From positions 1 to 9,113 of the forward strand of contig JAEUSS010000169.1 of assembly GCA_016788685.1 (NCBI GenBank): 9,113 bases of DNA. The letters run 5' to 3'. Shown here piece after piece: positions 1 through 7,180 of this stretch. The notes below the pieces were generated by a model. The model had not been told where the DNA came from. It saw only the letters and a program-made list of their open reading frames with translations, and ran no database searches. A program made the position numbers and the translations under genes. Position 1 is the first letter of the stretch. Each line of letters starts with the position of its first letter. This DNA is from Prolixibacteraceae bacterium (lineage in GTDB: Bacteria > Bacteroidota > Bacteroidia > Bacteroidales > Prolixibacteraceae).

Positions 1-474
1 GGCGAAAGGTTCGGTGTATAGTTCGATGCGGTTGGTTCCGGTTTCCATAGCGCCTTCGATGGCAGCCAGGTCGGGGTCGACGAAGATCGATGTGCGGATA
101 CCTTCGGCTTTAAACCGGGCAATTACTTCTTTCAGGAACGAAAGGTTGGTATGCGTGTCCCATCCGTGATCGGAAGTCAGCTGCGTGATCGAGTCGGGGA
201 CCAGGGTTACCTGGTGCGCTTTGGCTGCAATGACCAACTGGATGAAATCTTCACTGGGATAGCCTTCAATGTTAAATTCGGTGGTAATGTGAGGGCGAAT
301 ATCGAATACATCCTGCCTCCGGATATGTCTTTCGTCCGGACGTGGGTGTACGGTAATTCCTTCAGCGCCAAATTTTTGGCAGTTGATTGCAGCTTCCAGA
401 ACACTCGGGGTATTTCCTCCCCGCGAATTTCGTAGTGTTGCTATTTTGTTTATATTTACGCTAAGTCTGGTCAT
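1..474 (-). CDS. pdxJ: Pyridoxine 5'-phosphate synthase PdxJ, N-terminal part (runs off the left edge)
   Basis: PdxJ condenses 3-amino-2-oxopropyl phosphate with 1-deoxy-D-xylulose 5-phosphate to give pyridoxine 5'-phosphate, the last ring-forming step of the DXP-dependent vitamin B6 pathway in the cytoplasm. Reading the minus strand from an ATG at 474 gives 158 codons with no stop to base 1. The family is usually about 235-245 residues, so roughly the last third lies outside the window. The protein begins [20 protein letters not shown], the form of the family's N-terminal signature seen in Bacteroidota. Residues matching known active-site positions are R18, H43 and R45 (in [13 protein letters not shown]), H50 and E70 (in FNIEG). 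LVPDS, GWD and IFVDPD match the following barrel strands. No deviation is seen in the visible part. It is transcribed divergently from the CBS-domain gene. Identification is secure; the 3' end is unseen. Confidence 0.96.
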   Translation of the reverse strand, partial: MTRLSVNINKIATLRNSRGGNTPSVLEAAINCQKFGAEGITVHPRPDERHIRRQDVFDIRPHITTEFNIEGYPSEDFIQLVIAAKAHQVTLVPDSITQLTSDHGWDTHTNLSFLKEVIARFKAEGIRTSIFVDPDLAAIEGAMETGTNRIELYTEPFA

Positions 475-542
475 GATCTGAATTTTAAAGGCGCAATTTA
501 CGATTAAGATTTGATTCGGGACATATTGAAAACTTAAAAAAA
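475..542. promoter_or_regulatory. Divergent intergenic spacer between pdxJ and the CBS-domain gene
   Basis: This 68-base AT-rich gap must hold the start signals for pdxJ (leftward) and probably for the CBS-nadK pair (rightward). I find no exact TAnnTTTG -7 box. The nearest plus-strand match is TAAGATTTG around 516-524, which has one extra base between TA and TTTG. An A-run directly precedes the ATG at 543, in line with the A-rich leaders used for initiation in Bacteroidota. The assignment as a promoter region rests on gene orientation more than on motifs. Confidence 0.4.
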
Positions 543-1208
543 ATGATTGCTCAAAACCTTCTTTCTGAAGTTATTCCTTCTTTGCGTCTGACAGATAGCG
601 GTCAGAAGGCCTTGAACTGGATGGAGATTTTCAGGATTTCTCACCTTCCCGTTGTGGATGAAAAACGATTGGCCGGACTCATTTCCGACAAGATTATTTA
701 CGATCTGAACATTATCGATAAACCGGTCGGTGATTATACCGATCATTTACTTTCGCCTCATATACATATCAATCAGCATATCTACGAAGTGTTTTCGACC
801 ATCTCGGTGCTGAAACTCAGTGCCGTCCCGGTGCTTGATCTGCATCACCAGTATGTTGGGATGATCACAGTATTTGATCTTGCGCAGAAATTTGCCGATT
901 TGGTTGCCGTTCGGGAGCCCGGAGGCGTTATTGTGCTCGAATTGAATGCTATTGATTATTCGCTTTCGCAGATTGCCCAGATTGTGGAGGGCAATGAAGC
1001 TAAAATTCTGAGCTTCTATGTTTCTCCTGAAGCAGGGACAAGCCAAATCAGCGTTACATTGAAAATTAATGTGATTGATTTGTCAGCAATTATTCAGACA
1101 TTTGTGCGGTACGATTACAACATCAAAGCGGTGTATATGGATGATTCGATCATCCAGAATTTATATGACGACCGCTTCGATCAGCTGATGAAATTTATGA
1201 ATGTCTAA
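543..1208 (+). CDS. CBS-domain pair protein with C-terminal ACT-like domain
   Basis: A 221-residue soluble protein with no signal peptide or membrane segment. Residues about 1-56 and 60-119 form two CBS repeats, each ending in the usual pattern: [23 protein letters not shown], and [23 protein letters not shown] pairs commonly bind adenine nucleotides and act as energy or ligand sensors. Residues about 126-199 (from [10 protein letters not shown] to NIKAVY) show the beta-alpha-beta-beta-alpha-beta pattern of an ACT-like domain, which often binds small effectors such as amino acids. No enzymatic domain is fused, so a regulatory role is inferred; the ligand is unknown. It is followed after 24 bases by NAD kinase on the same strand, so the two are probably co-transcribed. 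The start at 543 is preceded by an A-rich tract. The fold call is good, the function open. Confidence 0.85.
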   Translation: MIAQNLLSEVIPSLRLTDSGQKALNWMEIFRISHLPVVDEKRLAGLISDKIIYDLNIIDKPVGDYTDHLLSPHIHINQHIYEVFSTISVLKLSAVPVLDLHHQYVGMITVFDLAQKFADLVAVREPGGVIVLELNAIDYSLSQIAQIVEGNEAKILSFYVSPEAGTSQISVTLKINVIDLSAIIQTFVRYDYNIKAVYMDDSIIQNLYDDRFDQLMKFMNV

Positions 1209-1232
1209 TAATTCAGTATCAAACGTCTTTTC

Positions 1233-2114
1233 ATGAAGATAGCATTATACGGACAATCCGTTAATCCTGAATTTTTTGGGGAAATAGTACGGTTGTTTTC
1301 TCTGTTCAGGGAGAAACAGATTGAGTGTTTGGTTTACCGTCCTTTTGGAGAGTATCTGAACCATGATTGTGAGATCTACCCTGAAGTTGCAGGATATTTC
1401 ACTGATGGAGATGATCTGCCTGATGATGTGAAATATTTGTTCAGCCTGGGTGGCGACGGAACATTTCTGAAATCATTTATGGCAGCAAAAAAGGGGAGTA
1501 TTCCTCTGGTGGGCATTAACTCGGGGCGGCTGGGGTTTCTCTCTGATATTTCGCGGGACGAAATTGAGAAAGCGCTCAACGACATTCTCGATGGAAATAT
1601 CTGTATCGACGAGCGTACCGTACTTGAGCTGGAGATTGTAAATAATAACCAATCGGAGATTCAGTATGCCCTGAATGAGATAACTGTTACCCGGCTGGAT
1701 ACGGCATCGATGATTAAAATCCATGCCTACATCAATGGCGAATTCCTGAATACATACTGGGCCGACGGGCTGATCATAGCTACGCCGACCGGATCGACCG
1801 CATACTCGCTGAGTGTCGGGGGGCCAATTCTGACCCCGGATTCTGCGAACTTTGTACTCAGCCCCATTGCACCTCATAATCTGACGGTCAGGCCCATGGT
1901 TGTTCCCGATCATCATGCCATAACCCTTCAGGTTGAAGGACGCGGACTAAACTTTCTGACTTCAGTCGACTCTAAATCAGAACCCATATATTTCTCCGAA
2001 TTGCTAAAAATACGAAAGGCTCCTTTTAAAGTTAAGACTGTCAGGCTCAAAGACCATAGTTTCTTTTCAACACTCCGTAATAAACTGATGTGGGGCGCTG
2101 ATAAACGAAATTGA
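1233..2114 (+). CDS. nadK: NAD kinase (ATP/polyphosphate-NAD 2'-phosphotransferase)
   Basis: Phosphorylates NAD+ at the adenosine 2'-hydroxyl to make NADP+, the only de novo source of NADP(H), in the cytoplasm. The 293-residue product has the normal family length. Key motifs are all present: the phosphate-binding GGDGT at 73-77 with catalytic D75, INSGRLGFLSD at 95-105, the NE pair at 148-149 that contacts NAD, the glycine-rich block ATPTGSTAYSLSVGGP at 183-198, and the SPIAPHNLTVRPMVVPD segment around 210-226. The start codon gives the conventional MKIALYGQ beginning, with the first beta strand intact. It lies 24 bases after the CBS-ACT gene, probably in the same transcript. The pdxJ/nadK neighbourhood is common in Bacteroidales. 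No unusual features were found in the coding region. Confidence 0.97.
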   Translation: MKIALYGQSVNPEFFGEIVRLFSLFREKQIECLVYRPFGEYLNHDCEIYPEVAGYFTDGDDLPDDVKYLFSLGGDGTFLKSFMAAKKGSIPLVGINSGRLGFLSDISRDEIEKALNDILDGNICIDERTVLELEIVNNNQSEIQYALNEITVTRLDTASMIKIHAYINGEFLNTYWADGLIIATPTGSTAYSLSVGGPILTPDSANFVLSPIAPHNLTVRPMVVPDHHAITLQVEGRGLNFLTSVDSKSEPIYFSELLKIRKAPFKVKTVRLKDHSFFSTLRNKLMWGADKRN

Positions 2115-2289
2115 TTTCAGGATAGCTTAACAATTTTTAACCTCTATTTGGGTTTTATAATATGCGTCAGACATGAATATATCAGAATTGTATTACTTTT
2201 GTAGCACTTGGAAGGTGTTATGTTCAGAATGTAAATGGTAGTGTCTGAATGATTTATCGAGTGAAAAAACCTTTCGAAAATGCATTTCA
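2115..2289 (+). promoter_or_regulatory. Spacer upstream of the envelope cluster with candidate -7 box (TACTTTTG, 2194-2201)
   Basis: The 175 bases between nadK and the DUF6089 gene contain an exact TAnnTTTG box, TACTTTTG, at 2194-2201. This is the -7 element of the Bacteroidota housekeeping sigma factor. The expected -33 TTG is not present at the right distance: the closest is ATG at 2173-2175, with an 18-base spacer. If used, transcription would begin near 2206, leaving a leader of about 80 bases before the ATG at 2290. No strong intrinsic terminator for nadK is visible, so read-through from upstream is possible. This is the most plausible start of the DUF6089-uppS-bamA-ompH transcript, but the motif alone is weak evidence. 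Confidence 0.4.
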
Positions 2290-3063
2290 ATGAAGCAATT
2301 AGTGGCAATTTTTTTAATCGGATTTCTGGCAGTTGAAGCGCTTGGGCAACAGAGTGTTGATGTCGGTATTTTCGGTGGAACTGGCACTTATTTTGGCGAC
2401 ATGACAAAGATTGACTTTCAGAAGTCTACCAATCCGGCTTATGGTGGTTTTGTCAGGTTTAATTTTAATCCGAGATATGGATTGAGGTTCAATGTAGTCA
2501 ACGGAACGATTGGTGCTGAAGGCAAATTTGAGACTTACCCATGGACTTTCAGCAAAAATGTTCTGGATATATCTCTGAATTTTGAATTCAATTTTATGAA
2601 ATACATCGTGGGCGATAAAACGACTCCGTGGTCGACTTATATTTCAGGAGGTGTTGGCGTACAAAACTATAAGTTTACCATGGATCAGGGTCTTCTGGCT
2701 CCGATGGTTCACCCAAGTTATTTTCAGAATGCCGAGATTTCCGGGTCGGTAGTTGCTCCCACGGTTCCGTTTGGATTAGGCGTTAAATACACCCTGAGTA
2801 AGCGATGGGGAATCGGGCTGGAGGGAAGCCTTCGAAAAACATTCTCTGATAAGCTGGATGACCTGAACGATCCGCTGAGTTACGTCACTCCGGAAGATAT
2901 ACAGATTAAATATGCCGATCAGACACATAATAACGATTGGACTGCTTATGTTGGTATCCATTTGGTTTATAAAATGATACACGGAAATCAGGAGTGGGAG
3001 TTGAAAACTCCGAGAAAGAATATGCTGGACTGGGGAATCTGGAATAAAAACAGAAAGCAATAA
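2290..3063 (+). CDS. DUF6089 family outer-membrane beta-barrel protein (PorG-like)
   Basis: A 257-residue secreted protein. Residues 1-19 form a signal peptide (MKQ, a hydrophobic stretch, then cleavage after EALG before QQ). The mature part alternates hydrophobic and polar residues and is rich in Gly and aromatics, as expected for a small beta barrel. The N-terminal GTGTYFGDM block followed by FVRFNFNPRYGLRFN is the pattern I associate with DUF6089. In Porphyromonas gingivalis the family member PorG (PG0189) is the outer-membrane protein linked to the PorK-PorN ring of the type IX secretion system. It also sits directly upstream of uppS and the Omp85 gene, as here. The equivalent role is inferred from family and synteny, since no other T9SS gene is in the window. 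Many Bacteroidota encode several DUF6089 paralogs, so orthology to PorG is not proven. Confidence 0.75.
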   Translation: MKQLVAIFLIGFLAVEALGQQSVDVGIFGGTGTYFGDMTKIDFQKSTNPAYGGFVRFNFNPRYGLRFNVVNGTIGAEGKFETYPWTFSKNVLDISLNFEFNFMKYIVGDKTTPWSTYISGGVGVQNYKFTMDQGLLAPMVHPSYFQNAEISGSVVAPTVPFGLGVKYTLSKRWGIGLEGSLRKTFSDKLDDLNDPLSYVTPEDIQIKYADQTHNNDWTAYVGIHLVYKMIHGNQEWELKTPRKNMLDWGIWNKNRKQ

Positions 3064-3077
3064 TCCGAAGTTTTAGA

Positions 3078-3085
3078 TATTTTTG
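3078..3085 (+). promoter_or_regulatory. Possible -7 box (TATTTTTG) upstream of uppS
   Basis: TATTTTTG fits the TAnnTTTG consensus and lies 41 bases before the uppS start. No TTG is found 19-21 bases upstream, and such an AT-rich octamer arises easily by chance. It could give uppS-bamA an extra entry point separate from the DUF6089 promoter. Confidence 0.2.
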
Positions 3086-3126
3086 AGCTGAAAAAAATCG
3101 GTACGGGATAGTTTAAACGATTTGAA

Positions 3127-3870
3127 ATGTTATTTAAAGACAAACTGATTAAAGATAAAATACCAAAGCACGTGGCCATCATTATGGATGGGAACGGACG
3201 TTGGGCAGCACAATTTGGAAATGAACGGACTTTTGGGCACGAACATGGCGTTGAGGCTGTTCGCTCGGTTGTTGAAGGTGCCGGCGAAATTGGAGTCGAG
3301 TATTTGACGCTTTACGCGTTTTCTACGGAAAACTGGTCGCGTCCGAAAGAAGAAGTTGATGCCCTGATGGGGCTTCTGGTTCAGGCGATTTCCGAAGAAA
3401 CCGATGAGCTGCTTAAAAGTAATGTTCGTCTGCGTGTGATCGGTGATGTAAAAAGTCTTCCCCTCAATGTTCAGGAAAAACTAGCCTGGTCAATCGATAA
3501 ACTTGACTCCTGCACGGGATTAACTCTCGTTCTTGCCCTAAGTTACAGCTCAAAATGGGAAATTGTAGAAGCCGTTAAGCGAATCGCCGAACAGGTTAAA
3601 TCGGGTAAGCTTGAGCCTTCGGAAATTGATTATGACCTGATGGACTGTTTCCTGAATACATCGGAAATGCCTGATCCGGAACTGTTGATCAGGACAAGCG
3701 GCGAATGCCGGATAAGTAACTTTCTACTGTGGCAGATTGCTTACAGCGAATTATATTTCACCCCTAAATTGTGGCCCGATTTTAGGAAAGAAGATTTATT
3801 TGAGGCCATTTATGACTTTCAAAACAGAGAACGAAGGTTTGGTAAAACGAGTCAACAATTAGTAAGCTAA
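3127..3870 (+). CDS. uppS: Isoprenyl transferase / undecaprenyl diphosphate synthase
   Basis: A cis-prenyltransferase that adds isopentenyl units to farnesyl diphosphate to build undecaprenyl diphosphate, the lipid carrier for peptidoglycan, O-antigen and capsule precursors. It acts at the cytoplasmic membrane. The 247-residue length is typical. Signatures seen are HVAIIMDGNGRWA at 15-27 with the Mg-binding D21, the conserved H38 and G41 (FGHEHG), YAFSTENWSRP at 63-73, and RTSGECRISNFLLWQIAYSEL at about 189-209. The last includes R189, R195 and S197, which bind the IPP diphosphate, and the metal-ligand E208. The chosen ATG leaves 14 residues before the first strand, as in relatives. It lies 63 bases after the DUF6089 gene and 16 bases before bamA. 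This coupling of the lipid carrier gene with the BAM gene is conserved in Bacteroidota. All catalytic residues are intact. Confidence 0.96.
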   Translation: MLFKDKLIKDKIPKHVAIIMDGNGRWAAQFGNERTFGHEHGVEAVRSVVEGAGEIGVEYLTLYAFSTENWSRPKEEVDALMGLLVQAISEETDELLKSNVRLRVIGDVKSLPLNVQEKLAWSIDKLDSCTGLTLVLALSYSSKWEIVEAVKRIAEQVKSGKLEPSEIDYDLMDCFLNTSEMPDPELLIRTSGECRISNFLLWQIAYSELYFTPKLWPDFRKEDLFEAIYDFQNRERRFGKTSQQLVS

Positions 3871-3886
3871 TCCAATAACGAATAGA

Positions 3887-6562
3887 ATGCAAAAAATAAA
3901 ATTGTTTATTATTCTGCTGTTAATCAGCGTAAAAGTTTTTTCTCAGGAAGCTGAAAGCGACAGCACAAACTTTTCCATTTATTATTCGAGTCCAAAAGAG
4001 TATGTTATAGCAGGCCTTGATGTTCAGGGGATTCGTTATCTCGATACTCAGGTATTGCTGCAAATCTCAGGACTAAGTGTTGGTGATAAGGTAGTTATTC
4101 CCGGAGATGCCATTACTAATTCGATTAAAAAACTTTGGAACCACGGTCTGTTTTCTGATGTGAAAATTAGTGCCGAAAAGGTTGTGGGCGATAACATCTG
4201 GCTTCGGATTAATCTGCAGGAACGTCCGCGATTGTCTGAAGTAAATTTTAGCGGGGTAACCAAGTCGGAAAAAGATGATATTACCGAGAAGGTGTTACTG
4301 CTCAAAGGTAGCCAGGTTACCGATAATCAGGTAAATACGGCTCAGAAGGTGATAAAAAACCTGTTCCTGGAAAAGGGTTTTTTGAATACCGAAGTGAATA
4401 TTCTTCAGCGCGATGATACCACACAGAACAACAGTGTGATCCTCGACATCAATGTTGATAAGAAAGAAAAGGTAAAAATCAGTGAGATTGTTTATCACGG
4501 GAATGAGCACCTTAAAGCAAAAGTTCTCGACGGCTCGATGAAGAAAACGAAGGCAAAAAAAATCCGGAACTTTTTTAGCTCAAAGAAATTCCTGGCAGAA
4601 AAATATACAGAAGACAAAATCAACCTGATTAAAAAATATAATGAAAAAGGTTACCGCGATGCCACTATCCTTAAAGATTCGATTACGAAACTTGAGGCTG
4701 ATCGCGTTCGCTTGGATATCTGGGTCGAAGAAGGAGATAAATACTATTTCAGAGACATCAAGTGGGTTGGAAATACGGTGTATCCGAGCGAGTATTTAAA
4801 TGCGGTATTAGGTATTAAAAAAGGAGATGTCTTTGATCAGAAGCTCCTCGATAAACGTACGAAAGATGATGAAGATGCAGTAAGCAGCGCATATTTGGAT
4901 CATGGTTATCTGTTCTTCAGCTTAAATCCGGTAGAAACTCACATTGAAGCTGATTCGATCGATCTGGAAATGCGCCTCTACGAAGGACGACAGGCTACAA
5001 TTGATAAGATTCTGATTTCAGGAAATACAAAAACCAACGAGCATGTAGCCCGTCGTGAACTCAGAACTCTGCCCGGTGATCTTTTCAGTAAAGCGGATAT
5101 TATTCGTACGGTACGTGAACTGTCTCAGTTAGGACACTTTGATCCGGAAGCCATTAATCCGGATGTAAGGCCAAAGCCTGAAAACGGAACCGTGGATGTT
5201 GAGTATCAGCTTGCCGAAAAGGCTAACGATCAGATTGAGCTTTCCGGAGGTTGGGGAGCTAATATGTTTGTTGGTACGGTAGGTTTAAAATTCTCCAACT
5301 TCTCAGTTCGTAACATCCTGAATAAAGAGGCATGGAGACCATTGCCGACGGGAGACGGACAATCGTTGAGCCTGAGGGCACAAACCAGCGGCAAATTCTA
5401 CAAATCATATAGTTTTACTTTTACCGAACCTTGGTTCGGAGGTAAAAAACCGAATTCGTTTACCGTCTCTTTTTCTCACTCGAAAGTGAACTATTCGGCC
5501 AACAGTTCTTCATACGGAGGTTATGACCCTTACGGTGGTTATGGTGGTGGTTATGGTGGTGGTTACGGAAGTGGCTACGGTTATTCTCCTTACGGTTATG
5601 GTTATTCTCCCTATGGCTATGGTTATGGCTACGGTATGGGAGGCTATGATTATGGTTCGAATTACAACTACGATACGCAATCAGAAGAAGACGATCAGAT
5701 ACAGATAACCTCGGCTGCAGCTTTGGGGTATGGTTATCGTCTGAGTTGGCCTGATGACTACTTTACCATGTATCATGAAGTTTCGTTCCAGCACTACAAG
5801 TTACAGAATATGGCCGGTTATTATTATTTCCTGAATGACGGAACAGGAACCGGCAACGGTGGGTTCAACAATTTCAGCTTTAAAACTGCTTTTGGACGTA
5901 ACTCTCTGGATAACCCGCTGTATACCCGCCGCGGGTCTAACTTCTCTCTTTCGCTGCAGTTTACTCCCCCTTACTCCTTATGGAACGGGGTTGATTATAC
6001 CGATCCCAAATTAAGCAATGAAGAACGCTACAAATGGATTGAATATCACAAATGGATGTTCAAGGGCGATTGGTATTCTCCGATATCTAAAAACAATAAC
6101 CTGGTATTGCATACCAAATTCGAATACGGATTCCTGGGATACTATGACAAGTTGCGTAAATCTCCGTTTGAAGGATTCCGCGTTGGGGGATCAGGGATGT
6201 CGGGATACAACCTGTACGGAAGTGATATCGTTTCTTTGCGCGGATATAAAGATTACAGTTTGAGTAATTATTACGGCTCGAATTTGTACAACAAACTATC
6301 CATGGAACTCAGGTATCCGGTTATCCTGAAACCATCGTCAACCATTTATGTCCTCGGATTCCTTGAAGCAGGTAATGCCTGGAATAATTTCGACGAGTAT
6401 AATCCATTTAAACTGCATCGTTCGGCCGGCGCCGGAGTCCGGATCTTTTTGCCCATGTTTGGTTTGATGGGAATTGATTGGGGATACGGATTTGACAAAG
6501 TTGCCGGACAGAGTGATGCTGCCGGAAGCCAGTTCCACTTCGTCATTGGTCAGCAGTTTTAA
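3887..6562 (+). CDS. bamA: Outer-membrane protein assembly factor BamA (Omp85) with a Gly/Tyr-rich insert
   Basis: Core subunit of the BAM complex, which folds and inserts beta-barrel proteins into the outer membrane. The 891 residues start with a signal peptide (hydrophobic residues 5-18, cleavage near VFSQ). Five POTRA repeats follow at about 39-113, 114-193, 195-284, 285-369 and 370-445. Each opens with the beta strand-G-(N/V)-T pattern, for example IKWVGNTVYPSEYL and ILISGNTKTNEHVARREL. The C-terminal barrel from about 450 carries the family's loop-6 motif as SLRGY (R785-G786-Y787) and ends in FHFVIGQQF, a beta signal with terminal Phe. Residues 543-594 are an unusual Gly/Tyr repeat within an early extracellular loop of the barrel. 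The length exceeds E. coli BamA (about 810), partly because of that insert. It is followed by two Skp-type chaperone genes whose products should deliver its substrates. No frameshift was seen. Confidence 0.96.
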   Translation: MQKIKLFIILLLISVKVFSQEAESDSTNFSIYYSSPKEYVIAGLDVQGIRYLDTQVLLQISGLSVGDKVVIPGDAITNSIKKLWNHGLFSDVKISAEKVVGDNIWLRINLQERPRLSEVNFSGVTKSEKDDITEKVLLLKGSQVTDNQVNTAQKVIKNLFLEKGFLNTEVNILQRDDTTQNNSVILDINVDKKEKVKISEIVYHGNEHLKAKVLDGSMKKTKAKKIRNFFSSKKFLAEKYTEDKINLIKKYNEKGYRDATILKDSITKLEADRVRLDIWVEEGDKYYFRDIKWVGNTVYPSEYLNAVLGIKKGDVFDQKLLDKRTKDDEDAVSSAYLDHGYLFFSLNPVETHIEADSIDLEMRLYEGRQATIDKILISGNTKTNEHVARRELRTLPGDLFSKADIIRTVRELSQLGHFDPEAINPDVRPKPENGTVDVEYQLAEKANDQIELSGGWGANMFVGTVGLKFSNFSVRNILNKEAWRPLPTGDGQSLSLRAQTSGKFYKSYSFTFTEPWFGGKKPNSFTVSFSHSKVNYSANSSSYGGYDPYGGYGGGYGGGYGSGYGYSPYGYGYSPYGYGYGYGMGGYDYGSNYNYDTQSEEDDQIQITSAAALGYGYRLSWPDDYFTMYHEVSFQHYKLQNMAGYYYFLNDGTGTGNGGFNNFSFKTAFGRNSLDNPLYTRRGSNFSLSLQFTPPYSLWNGVDYTDPKLSNEERYKWIEYHKWMFKGDWYSPISKNNNLVLHTKFEYGFLGYYDKLRKSPFEGFRVGGSGMSGYNLYGSDIVSLRGYKDYSLSNYYGSNLYNKLSMELRYPVILKPSSTIYVLGFLEAGNAWNNFDEYNPFKLHRSAGAGVRIFLPMFGLMGIDWGYGFDKVAGQSDAAGSQFHFVIGQQF
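5513..5670 (+). repeat. In-frame Gly/Tyr-coding tandem repeats inside bamA
   Basis: This stretch encodes residues 543-594 of BamA, almost entirely Gly and Tyr with a few Ser, Pro, Asp and Asn. It begins with GGT/TAT-type units (GGYGGGYGGGYGSGYG) and continues with two adjacent 21-base units at 5579-5599 and 5600-5620, each coding GYSPYGY. The two 21-base copies differ at three third-codon positions only, so the peptide is identical while the DNA has drifted. It ends in GYGYGYGMGGYDYGSNYNYD. The repeat lies between predicted barrel strands and is probably surface exposed. Confidence 0.85.
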
Positions 6563-6624
6563 TTGAAGTGTTTTGGTCTGGATTTTGATAAACCCTCTGA
6601 AGAAACAATTTAAAATATAACATC

Positions 6625-7140
6625 ATGAGGAAACTAGTAATTATTGCAGGAATCATATTGTTTGCAACTGCAGCAACATTTGCGCAAAAATTTGCATACG
6701 TCGATACAGAGTATATCCTGGAAAACATTCCGTCATACAAGGCCGCTCAGGAACAATTAGACCAGCTGTCTAACCAGTACCAGAAAGAACTTGAATCGAT
6801 GCATGCCGAAGTGGAGCAGATGTACAAAGATTTTCAATCAGAAAGTGTACTTCTTTCAGACGAGATGAAACGCAAACGCGAAGATGTTATCATTTCAAAG
6901 GAAAAAGAGTACAAAGAGCTGCAACGGAAATATTTTGGACGGGAAGGCGACCTTTTCAAGAAACGGCAGGGGTTGATCAAGCCTATTCAGGACGATATTT
7001 TCAATGCCATTCAGGAATTGTCAAACGAAGGCGGTTATGCCGTGATTTTCGACAAAGCGAATGGCATAACATTGATCTATACTAACCCGAAATTTGATCT
7101 TTCCGATCAGGTTTTGGCTAAGCTTGGTTATAAAAATTAA
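6625..7140 (+). CDS. Skp/OmpH family periplasmic chaperone, first copy
   Basis: A 171-residue periplasmic chaperone of the OmpH/Skp family, which holds unfolded outer-membrane proteins between the Sec translocon and BAM, normally as a trimer with coiled-coil tentacles. Residues 1-20 are a signal peptide cleaved after ATFA before QKFAYVD. FAYVDTEYIL is the typical first strand. Residues about 35-115 are charged, heptad-like helix (YKAAQEQLDQLSNQYQKELES and on) that would form the tentacle. The end, YAVIFDKANGITLIYTNPKFDLSDQVLAKLGYKN, is the closing beta/helix cap of the body. The gene starts 62 bases after bamA, so it probably shares its transcript. Family assignment is firm. Whether this copy or the next is the main Skp cannot be told. 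Confidence 0.92.
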   Translation: MRKLVIIAGIILFATAATFAQKFAYVDTEYILENIPSYKAAQEQLDQLSNQYQKELESMHAEVEQMYKDFQSESVLLSDEMKRKREDVIISKEKEYKELQRKYFGREGDLFKKRQGLIKPIQDDIFNAIQELSNEGGYAVIFDKANGITLIYTNPKFDLSDQVLAKLGYKN

Positions 7141-7153
7141 TATTATAATTTTG
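7123..7153 (+). promoter_or_regulatory. Candidate Bacteroidota promoter for the second ompH gene
   Basis: TTG at 7124-7126 (in CTTG) and TAATTTTG at 7146-7153 match the -33 and -7 elements of the Bacteroidota housekeeping promoter, with a 19-base spacer, inside the known 19-21 range. The -33 element falls in the last codons of the first ompH gene. Transcription would begin near 7158, about 23 bases before the second ompH start. This is the best two-part promoter match in the window. Confidence 0.55.
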
Positions 7154-7180
7154 TCACAAATAAATTAAATCTAGAAAAGT

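Noticed and set aside
151..435. 94-codon plus-strand frame
   Set aside because: It is antisense to pdxJ, whose minus-strand frame carries all the recognisable active-site motifs.
747..1046. 99-codon minus-strand frame
   Set aside because: It is antisense to the CBS-ACT gene and has no recognisable protein features.
1473..1916. 147-codon minus-strand frame
   Set aside because: It lies wholly inside nadK, opposite its conserved motifs, and its translation shows no domain or signal; it is a shadow of nadK.
2115..2289. Possible riboswitch or terminator in the nadK-DUF6089 spacer
   Set aside because: No stable hairpin with a T-tract and no recognised aptamer motif could be found by eye.
5513..5640. 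Regular short repeats resembling a CRISPR or minisatellite
   Set aside because: Units are multiples of three in a continuous coding frame, with no unique spacers, and the repeat differences are synonymous.
5523..5708. 61-codon plus-strand frame rich in Met and Val inside bamA
   Set aside because: It is the shifted reading of the GGT/TAT repeat that encodes the Gly/Tyr loop; its composition is an artefact of that repeat and the bamA frame is intact.
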